The position numbers were made by a program, and so were the translations under genes. A DNA stretch of 10,548 nt from Deltaproteobacteria bacterium (lineage in GTDB: Bacteria > Myxococcota_A > Polyangia > Haliangiales > Haliangiaceae), in contig JACCQV010000019.1 in the NCBI GenBank assembly GCA_013813945.1, forward strand, positions 1 through 10,548. The letters run 5' to 3'. How positions within the stretch are numbered: the first letter of the stretch is position 1; each line of letters starts with the position of its first letter. The notes beneath the pieces are model-generated. The model was given only the letters and a program-made list of their open reading frames with translations, was not told the DNA's origin and searched no databases. Below are positions 1-5,494 of this stretch, in pieces.

Positions 1-1079
1 CCATAGAACCGCGCGAGCGGGGCGACGAGAGGCAGCACGATCACGATCGCGCTGAAGATGTCCATGACCATGCCCACGAACAGCAGCAGCACGTTGAGTG
101 CGAGCAGGAACACCCACTTCGACTCGACGTATTGCTGAGTCCACTCGACCAGCTTCTTCGGCACTTCGGCCGTGACGAGATAGTTCGTGAACGCGGTGGA
201 GACGAGGATGATCACGAAGATCGCCCCGACCATGACCATCGCCTCGCGGCTGATCGTCCACAGCACCTTGGGCTTGAGCATCCGGAGGACGCCGACCTCG
301 AGCACGATCACGTAGACGACGGTCAGCGCCGCGATCTCCGGGAGGGCGAAGCCGAGAGCGAGCCCGAGGATCACACCGAACGGAATGAACAGCTCGGGCA
401 GGGCGACCAGGAGACTGCGGCCGAGCTCCTTGAAATCGAACTTCTGCCGCGGCAGCTTCCACGCGACGACGACGGCGACCATCGAGAGCGACGCCACGAG
501 CAAAATTCCGGGGACGATCCCGGCGAACAGGAAGCGCCGCGTGTCCCAGATCTCCGGGTCGAGGTTGGTCAGACCGTACACGGTGCCGTAGATGAACAGC
601 GGCAGCGCCGGAGGGAACAGCAGGCCGACCGAGCCAGTGCCTGCGAGCATGCCGATCGAGAACCGCTCCGGGTAGCCGCTACGCACGAGGGCAGGCATCA
701 GCACGCCGCCGAGAGCGACGATCGTGACGCCCGAGGCTCCGGTGAACGTGGTGAACAGCGCGCAGGTGAGGATCGTGACGATCGCGAGCCCACCGGGCAT
801 CCAGCCCAGTGCCGCATTCGCGAACCGCACGAGTCGATCGGCGGTCTTGGCCTCTGCGAGCAGGTAGCCCGCGTAGATGAACATCGGGATCGTCGAGAGC
901 ACCGTTGCCTGATCGCCGGTGCCGACACCGAACATCGACGCGATCATCCCGTCGAATTCGATCGAGAAGCCGCGGGCCGACGTCAGCGCTCCGATCGCCG
1001 AAGCACCGAGCATGATGGCGAACAGCTCGGCGCCGCTGATGAACGCGATGACCAGGAGGATGATGAGGAGTGTGGTCAT
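1..1079 (-). CDS. dctM: TRAP transporter large permease DctM (3' end outside window)
   Basis: This is the large inner-membrane subunit of a TRAP transporter, the ion-coupled channel that takes solute from the periplasmic binding protein into the cytoplasm. Reading the minus strand from ATG at 1079 gives 359 residues with no stop before the window edge. Full-length members have about 425-450 residues, so the last two or so membrane segments are missing. The protein is almost entirely hydrophobic helices. Family-typical signatures are FTGASGVTIVALGG at residues 112-125 (usual form GASGATxAAIGG), GSVGLLFPPALPLFIYG at 149-165 (usual GxLGxLIPPSxPxxxYG) and MDIFSAIVIVLPLVAP at 339-354 (usual MDPxxxIxIxxPIxxP). 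An AGGAG ribosome site lies just upstream and shares bases with the dctQ stop, so translation is probably coupled. It is the last visible gene of the tatT-dctP-dctQ-dctM operon. The assignment to the family is secure; the substrate is not shown by this subunit. Confidence 0.96.
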   Translation of the reverse strand, partial: MTTLLIILLVIAFISGAELFAIMLGASAIGALTSARGFSIEFDGMIASMFGVGTGDQATVLSTIPMFIYAGYLLAEAKTADRLVRFANAALGWMPGGLAIVTILTCALFTTFTGASGVTIVALGGVLMPALVRSGYPERFSIGMLAGTGSVGLLFPPALPLFIYGTVYGLTNLDPEIWDTRRFLFAGIVPGILLVASLSMVAVVVAWKLPRQKFDFKELGRSLLVALPELFIPFGVILGLALGFALPEIAALTVVYVIVLEVGVLRMLKPKVLWTISREAMVMVGAIFVIILVSTAFTNYLVTAEVPKKLVEWTQQYVESKWVFLLALNVLLLFVGMVMDIFSAIVIVLPLVAPLARFY

Positions 1080-1089
1080 GGCTTGCTCC

Positions 1090-1782
1090 TCAGTGCGCCG
1101 ACAGGGCTTTGGCGGGTGGAAGCTTGCCGCGACGCAGGTAGTCGGCGTCGATCAGCACGCGCATCAACGTATGGAACGTGATCAGCGCCGCACCGATCGG
1201 GATCAATGCAGCGATCAAGTCTGGCGGAATCGTGTGGCTGCCGCCCTCGCTCGCTACCTGGGTGCGCAGTCTATCGCCGCTCATTCCCAGCATCAACGCC
1301 GCGAAGATCGTGAACATGCCGAGGACCACCTGGGCCGCCAGCCGCGTTCGAGGTTTGAGCCAGCGCGACATGATGTCCATCGAGAGGTGGCTCGCGTGGT
1401 GACTGGCGAACGCAGCGCCGATCATCGCGATCGCAAACGTGCAACCGCGGACCACATCGAACGACCAGACGAAGCTGGTAGCGAACAACTTCGTGGCGAG
1501 TGCCTGGAACGTTCCGACCAGCACGATGACCCCGAGCATCCCGAACAGCAGGACCTGCTCGACGAACCCCAGGCGGTGATCGATCTTACGCAGGCGCGCG
1601 GAGAACCGCCCGTCGTCGGGGTAGTTCTGCGGACCCGGCGGCAGCATCGCCGCCGATGGCCGGACCGGAGGCTCGCCGTCGAGTGCCGCCGCCGACGGTC
1701 TTTGTGGGACCGCGTCCTGTAGCGGGGTATTCGTGATCCCGCCGCCCCTCGCGTCAACGTCGTCGCCCGATTCGTTGCTCAC
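1090..1782 (-). CDS. dctQ: TRAP transporter small permease DctQ with long N-terminal extension
   Basis: This is the small four-helix membrane subunit that pairs with DctM. The protein has 230 residues. Hydrophobic segments lie at about 76-97, 111-129, 146-168 and 188-209. The family signature around the second helix end, ASHHASHLSMDIMSRWL at 126-142 (general form AxxxxHxxxDxxxxxL), is clear. Members are usually 160-190 residues; the excess here is a hydrophilic, Pro/Ala/Gly-rich N-terminus of about 65 residues that should lie in the cytoplasm. The start is GTG at 1782: an in-frame stop lies upstream at 1804-1806 with no ATG between, and the nearby ATG at 1790 is out of frame and stops after three codons. 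No strong ribosome site precedes the GTG, so an internal start at Met46, which removes most of the extension, cannot be excluded. It follows dctP after 46 bases and precedes dctM by 10. Confidence 0.93.
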   Translation of the reverse strand: MSNESGDDVDARGGGITNTPLQDAVPQRPSAAALDGEPPVRPSAAMLPPGPQNYPDDGRFSARLRKIDHRLGFVEQVLLFGMLGVIVLVGTFQALATKLFATSFVWSFDVVRGCTFAIAMIGAAFASHHASHLSMDIMSRWLKPRTRLAAQVVLGMFTIFAALMLGMSGDRLRTQVASEGGSHTIPPDLIAALIPIGAALITFHTLMRVLIDADYLRRGKLPPAKALSAH

Positions 1783-1828
1783 CCGGGCATCGTAGGGGTG
1801 CCTTCAGGTGCGCCGCAACCGAGGGAAC

Positions 1829-2851
1829 CTACTTCTTGTTCTTGGCGCGGAACTCGTCGCGGTACTTCAGCACCATGTCGAGCTCCTTCTGCGAGTAGAG
1901 CGTACCGACCAGCTGCTTGTGCACCTCGAGCGCGTTCTTCGTGAACTCGTCGACGAGCGCCGGGGGAGACTGAACGATCGTGACGCCCTTGCGCGTCATC
2001 GTCGACTTCGCGTCCTCGTTCGCCTTGCGGATCACCTTGCGCAGCTTCTTCGAGCCGGCCTTGCCGATCGCGGCGACCGTCTTCTGGTCCTCCGCCGAGA
2101 CCTTCTTGACCGTCTCGAGCGAGATGACCGTGGCTCCGATGCCGTAGCTCATCGGCATCGAGGTCATGAACTTGACCTTCGAGTACCACTGCAGCGCGAC
2201 CGCAGCGACGGGGGAGCCATAGCACGCGGTGATGCGCCCCGACGTCAGGCTGGAGTCGACCTCCGGCACGCCGAGCGGCACGCCGTTGAGGCCGAGCTTC
2301 TTGAACATGGCACCGACAAGGCGGTCATCCCCCCACTGCCAGAGCTTCTGGCCCTTGAGGTCGGAGACCGACTCGACCTTGCTCTTCGACAGGAAGTACG
2401 CCCAGCCGACTTCGCCGCGGTCGTTGAGCTTGAACCCCTTCTTCTCGAACTTGTCCTGGAAGTAGGGCCACATCTTGTCCGCGACGTAGTCCACCTCCTC
2501 GACGGTGTTGAACATCATCGGCAGCTCGAGGACGCGGATCGACTCGTCGATCATCGACAGGCCGATCGCGGTGACCGCGGCGCCGTCGAGCTGACCGAGC
2601 TTGATCTTGCGAATGGCATCGCGCTCGTCGCCCTGCTGGCCACCCTCGAAGTACTTGATCGAGACCCGGCCGGCGGTCTTGTCCTTGATCTCGGCGGCGG
2701 ACTTGTCGAGCACGATCATCCACGGGCTGCCCGAAGGGGCCAGCGTCGCGATCCGCAGCTCGACGTTCTCCGCGGCCGCCGTGTTGACGCCGAGCAGCGA
2801 GAACGACGTCAGCGCGGTAGCAGCTACCAGTCCCAGTACCTTGGTGATCAT
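1829..2851 (-). CDS. dctP: TRAP transporter periplasmic solute-binding protein, TatT-associated type (DctP/TatP)
   Basis: This is the periplasmic binding protein that captures the solute and delivers it to DctQM. It has 340 residues, normal for the family. A Sec signal peptide (hydrophobic stretch about 5-22) ends in TAAA-EN, with cleavage likely after Ala27; there is no lipobox, so it should be soluble. The mature N-terminus ELRIATLAPSGSPW (31-44) and LKGQKLWQWGDD (165-176) followed by a GVPEVDSSLTSGRITA segment (194-209) follow the DctP pattern. The usual KIR motif that supplies the carboxylate-binding Arg reads K169-L170-W171, so that Arg is missing. This Trp variant fits the DctP class that works with TatT. 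The start at 2851 is chosen because the ATG overlaps the tatT stop (ATGA), has an AAGGA site about 9 bases upstream, and begins exactly at the signal peptide; a longer frame reaching 2932 lies inside tatT and lacks a signal-like N-terminus. The substrate cannot be named. Confidence 0.95.
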   Translation of the reverse strand: MITKVLGLVAATALTSFSLLGVNTAAAENVELRIATLAPSGSPWMIVLDKSAAEIKDKTAGRVSIKYFEGGQQGDERDAIRKIKLGQLDGAAVTAIGLSMIDESIRVLELPMMFNTVEEVDYVADKMWPYFQDKFEKKGFKLNDRGEVGWAYFLSKSKVESVSDLKGQKLWQWGDDRLVGAMFKKLGLNGVPLGVPEVDSSLTSGRITACYGSPVAAVALQWYSKVKFMTSMPMSYGIGATVISLETVKKVSAEDQKTVAAIGKAGSKKLRKVIRKANEDAKSTMTRKGVTIVQSPPALVDEFTKNALEVHKQLVGTLYSQKELDMVLKYRDEFRAKNKK

Positions 2852-3780
2852 TGGAAGATGTCCTTTTCTTTCGAGAGATAGCGGCGGGCCTTGCGATGCG
2901 CGACTTCGTTGGCGAGACGTTGCTCGGGCCACACCGAAGGTGGGGTCTCGATCACCATCTTGAGCTGGTCGTGAAAGAACTTGCGGTCGTTGGTCTGCAG
3001 CCCGATCCGGTACGCCATCAGGGTCCGCGGGAGCAGCATCTTGTTGTCGGTGACCTTGAGCGCCATCTCGAACATCGAGCGCGCCTTGTCCGAGTCACCA
3101 CCGAGCGACTTGGCACGGGCGCTGTGGAGCATGCCCAGCGCGATGTACGGCATCGCCGCGTGCGCCTTGTTCGCGGGTGGACCGTGCTTGGTATCGATCT
3201 CGATCACGCGATTCATCATCGCTTCGACGGTCGAGATGTACGAGATCATCTCGACGCGGCTCAGGTTGTGGTTGATCAGAGACCCGAGGGCGAGGCCGGC
3301 GAACAGCAGCGGGAACCGCTTGCCATGGCCGGTCTCCGCGATCAGCTTGTTGACGACGTCGGTCTCCGCGAACAGCTCCTTCTGCCAGCGCGAGCCGAGC
3401 GTCCTCAGCGCGAAGTTCAGGCAGCGCGTGAAGATGTGGGTCGAGCGGGTGTTGTGATAGTCGATCGCGTCGAGGTCCTTCGCGAACTTGGCGACCTCCC
3501 AGTCATCCTCGACGAAGGCGGTGCCGTACTGGCAGTAGCCCTCGGTCAGGAGTTTGACGAGGCGCTCGTTGTCGGGCGAGACGATCCAGAAGCCCTCGAC
3601 GGTCTTCAGCGCACCAGGGATCGCCTGTTTCGCCATCTCGTAGTCGGCTTCCTGCTGCATGGACGGCTGTGCGCGCAGCAGCACCTTGGACGTCGTATTG
3701 ACGGTGAGCTTTCCGATGTCGCAACTGGCAAGCATGGCGAGTGAGGCAACAGCCCCGACGATAGATAGACCTGGGCGCAT
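2848..3780 (-). CDS. tatT: TatT-family TPR lipoprotein of a TRAP transporter (TPAT)
   Basis: TatT proteins are periplasmic lipoproteins built from hidden TPR-like helices. In Treponema pallidum the family member (Tp0956) forms a trimer that binds the partner DctP-type protein (Tp0957), and a pore through the fold is thought to pass ligand. The protein here has 310 residues. The signal peptide ends in the lipobox L17-A-S-C20, so the mature protein is lipid-anchored at Cys20; Asp21 at +2 would favour inner-membrane retention under the E. coli rule. Family signatures are IVSPDNERLVKLLTEGYCQY near the N-terminus, FVEDDWE shortly after, the FAGLALGSLIN and LGMLHSARAKSLGGDSDKA helices, and a C-terminal RLANEVAHRKARRYL. 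The start at 3780 is preceded by GGGGGA about 10 bases upstream and gives a compact signal peptide; an in-frame ATG at 3822 would add 14 residues before it. It is the first gene of the operon and overlaps dctP by four bases. Confidence 0.93.
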   Translation of the reverse strand: MRPGLSIVGAVASLAMLASCDIGKLTVNTTSKVLLRAQPSMQQEADYEMAKQAIPGALKTVEGFWIVSPDNERLVKLLTEGYCQYGTAFVEDDWEVAKFAKDLDAIDYHNTRSTHIFTRCLNFALRTLGSRWQKELFAETDVVNKLIAETGHGKRFPLLFAGLALGSLINHNLSRVEMISYISTVEAMMNRVIEIDTKHGPPANKAHAAMPYIALGMLHSARAKSLGGDSDKARSMFEMALKVTDNKMLLPRTLMAYRIGLQTNDRKFFHDQLKMVIETPPSVWPEQRLANEVAHRKARRYLSKEKDIFQ

Positions 3781-3830
3781 TGAGCGAGAGTCCCCCTTCA
3801 GACGATGACGCCGGTCCCACATTCACCCGG

Positions 3831-3840
3831 ACCGCGCGGT
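3831..3840. repeat. 10-base perfect palindrome, possible operator
   Basis: ACCGCGCGGT at 3831-3840 is identical to its reverse complement. It sits a few bases downstream of the predicted tatT transcription start, where a bound repressor could block transcription. In GC-rich DNA, alternating CG palindromes of this length arise by chance fairly often, so the regulatory role is inference. Confidence 0.25.
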
Positions 3841-3849
3841 GTTTGGCGA

Positions 3850-3878
3850 ACGCTAAGTCAGCGAAAGGCGAGAGTCAA
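3850..3878 (-). promoter_or_regulatory. Candidate sigma70-like promoter for tatT-dctPQM
   Basis: Read on the minus strand, TTGACT at 3878-3873 (5 of 6 matches to TTGACA) is followed after 17 bases by TAGCGT at 3855-3850 (T, A and final T of TATAAT). The spacing is optimal. A transcript would begin near 3843, leaving a leader of about 63 bases before the tatT ATG. The -10 match is only moderate, and in a GC-rich genome the true consensus may differ. Confidence 0.35.
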
Positions 3879-3892
3879 TCGACCCTCGGTGG

Positions 3893-3898
3893 TATGGT
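3893..3898 (+). promoter_or_regulatory. Candidate -10 element for the SBP-kinase-GGDEF operon, possibly leaderless
   Basis: TATGGT matches 4 of 6 bases of TATAAT and ends 9 bases before the ATG of the binding-protein gene. If used, transcription would begin about 2-4 bases before the start codon. No TTGACA-like element lies at the right distance (about 3869-3876), which weakens the call. The absence of a Shine-Dalgarno sequence before 3908 is consistent with a leaderless message. Confidence 0.2.
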
Positions 3899-3907
3899 GC
3901 CGACCGC

Positions 3908-5494
3908 ATGAGGTGCCTGGTCGGACTCGGCCTGGTGGTCGCGGTCGTCGCCTGCGATGCCGGCCGTGAGGCGAGGCAGCGTCGCCGCGACCCCGGTGCG
4001 CTCGTCGTGGCTGAAGCCGCGGACGTCCAGGCGCTCGACCCGATCCGGGTCACCGACAGCGAGTCGATCGAGGTCGGCGGCCTGTTGTTCGAGGGCCTCG
4101 TTCGCTGGAAGCCAGGGACGACCGACGTGCTCCCGGGCCTCGCTACCTCGTGGCAGGTCTCTCCGGATGGCAAGCGGTGGACGTTCCACCTGCGGACCAA
4201 CGTCGTGTTCCACGATGGCACGCCGCTCGACGCGGCCGCGGTCGTGTTCTCGTTCGAGCGTCTCCTCGATCCGAAGCACCCCAACTACCTCTCGGGTCAG
4301 GACGCGGTCTACCGGCGAAGCCTGCTCAAGGGCATCACGAAGCTGGTCGCGCTCGATCCGCTCACCGTCGAGATCCACATCTCGCGACCGTACGCGCCGC
4401 TCCTCGGCGATCTCGCGATGTATCCGCTCGTCTCGCCCACCGCGGTGACGGCGTGGGGCGACAAGTTCCAGGAACACCCGGTCGGTACCGGGCCGTTCGC
4501 GTTCGAGGCCTGGAACAAGGGCGAGCACGTCGTCGTCCGCCGCTTCGATCGGTACTGGGGGGCGAAGCCGGCGATCGATCGGATCGTGTTCCGCGTCATC
4601 GGTGATGCGCGGCAGCGGCTCGTCGAGCTCGAGTCGGGCTCGGTGGATCTCGCGACGTCGATCCTCCCGGACGAGCAGCCGTTTGTCGATCTGCATCCGG
4701 ATCTCGTTCTCTACGCGACGCCGGGCAACGACGTCAGCTACCTCGCGTTCAATACCCAGCAGCCGCCGTTCAATGACGTCCGGGTCCGCCGCGCGGTCAG
4801 CCACGCGATTAACAAGGAGCCGATCGTCAAGCTCGCGTACCAGGGCCGCGCGATCGCGGCGGATGGCCCGCTCCCACCGGCGCAGTGGGCGTATCACCGG
4901 CCGAAGACCCGCTACCCGTACGATCCCGTGCTCGCCCGCAAGCTGCTCGGCGAGGCGATCGCGGACAAGACGTTCGATCCGGACCGCACCTACAACCTGT
5001 ACTCGCTGTCGACTCCCCGGCCGTATCTGTCGCAGCCGGAGCGGGTCGCGCGGTTCCTCCAGAGCGCGCTCGCGCAGGTCGGGATCAAGACGAAGCTCGA
5101 GCTCTTGCCGTACGCCGAGCACAAGGACGTCGTCGAGTCCGGGCGCCATGACCTCGCCGTGTTCGGCTGGATCGGGGATAGCGGCGATCCCGACAACTTC
5201 CTCTACGTCCTGTTTCACTCCGCGAATGCAAAGGCACCTTCAGCGCAGAACATCGCGTTCTATTCCGACCCGGGTGTCGACAGCTTGCTCAACGATGCGC
5301 AGGCGGCGAGTGATGAGGCGACCCGCTCGGGCCTCTACGCGGTCGTCCAGGATCGGATCGCCGCCGATGCGCCGTGGGTGCCGCTCGCGCACTCGGAGTT
5401 CGTCGTCGCCGCTCGCGCCGAGCTCGATGGCGTCATCCTCTCGCCGCTCGGCCACCCCGTGTACGCGTTGATTCGCCGCGTGGGGGCGAAGTGA
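3908..5494 (+). CDS. ABC-type solute-binding lipoprotein, family 5 (peptide/nickel type)
   Basis: This is an extracytoplasmic binding protein of the DppA/OppA/NikA class (SBP_bac_5), which normally binds peptides, nickel chelates or sugars and passes them to an ABC permease. It has 528 residues. The signal peptide ends in V13-V-A-C16, a weaker but acceptable lipobox, so it is probably a lipoprotein, again with Asp at +2. Family features are ALDPIRVTDSES near 42-53, GLLFEGLVRW at 58-67, LPGLATSWQVSPDGKRWTF at 75-93, LRTNVVFHDGTPLDA at 95-109, the GTGPF motif, and VRRAVSHAINKEPIV in the second half. No permease or ATPase gene is next to it; instead its stop overlaps the start of a sensor kinase (GTGA). 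It may thus be a ligand-presenting sensor partner rather than a transport component, or serve permeases elsewhere. There is no clear ribosome site before the ATG, and a TATGGT element ends 9 bases upstream, so the mRNA could be leaderless. Confidence 0.92.
   Translation: MRCLVGLGLVVAVVACDAGREARQRRRDPGALVVAEAADVQALDPIRVTDSESIEVGGLLFEGLVRWKPGTTDVLPGLATSWQVSPDGKRWTFHLRTNVVFHDGTPLDAAAVVFSFERLLDPKHPNYLSGQDAVYRRSLLKGITKLVALDPLTVEIHISRPYAPLLGDLAMYPLVSPTAVTAWGDKFQEHPVGTGPFAFEAWNKGEHVVVRRFDRYWGAKPAIDRIVFRVIGDARQRLVELESGSVDLATSILPDEQPFVDLHPDLVLYATPGNDVSYLAFNTQQPPFNDVRVRRAVSHAINKEPIVKLAYQGRAIAADGPLPPAQWAYHRPKTRYPYDPVLARKLLGEAIADKTFDPDRTYNLYSLSTPRPYLSQPERVARFLQSALAQVGIKTKLELLPYAEHKDVVESGRHDLAVFGWIGDSGDPDNFLYVLFHSANAKAPSAQNIAFYSDPGVDSLLNDAQAASDEATRSGLYAVVQDRIAADAPWVPLAHSEFVVAARAELDGVILSPLGHPVYALIRRVGAK

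Larger units (their letters stand above)
3781..3907. promoter_or_regulatory. Divergent promoter region between tatT operon and SBP-kinase-GGDEF operon
   Basis: This 127-base gap must contain the promoters of both divergent operons, because each first gene starts at its edge. It is visibly less GC-rich in its centre (about 3841-3880). It contains a 10-base perfect palindrome, a sigma70-like promoter on the minus strand, a TATGGT element close to the plus-strand start, and two AGTCA direct repeats at 3856-3860 and 3873-3877 spaced by 17 bases. The latter overlap the predicted minus-strand promoter and could be a regulator site. The existence of promoters here is near certain from layout; the specific elements are pattern matches only. 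Confidence 0.6.

Noticed and set aside
132..1181. A 349-codon plus-strand open frame opposite dctM
   Set aside because: It translates to a repetitive acidic and basic string; the opposite strand encodes an unmistakable DctM protein.
1788..1799. ATG at 1790 as an alternative dctQ start
   Set aside because: It is in another frame and reaches a stop after three codons (ATG CCC GGG TGA).
2852..2932. A longer N-terminus for DctP starting at 2932
   Set aside because: It lies inside tatT and would put a basic tail before the signal peptide. The ATG at 2851 overlaps the tatT stop and starts the signal peptide directly.
4851..4875. Short inverted repeats of CG/GC type such as CCGCGCGATCGCGGCGG inside genes
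   Set aside because: They lie within coding sequence and follow from repeated GCG, CGC and ATC codons; there is no sign of an array, mobile element end or origin.
3875..5218. A 447-codon minus-strand open frame opposite the binding-protein gene
   Set aside because: Charged low-complexity translation; it would also cross the divergent promoter region. The family 5 binding protein on the plus strand is clear.
5374..5490. A longer N-terminus for the histidine kinase starting at 5374
   Set aside because: It would overlap the binding-protein gene by about 120 bases and add an Arg-rich tail. The GTG at 5491 has a ribosome site and the same GTGA overlap as the next gene junction.
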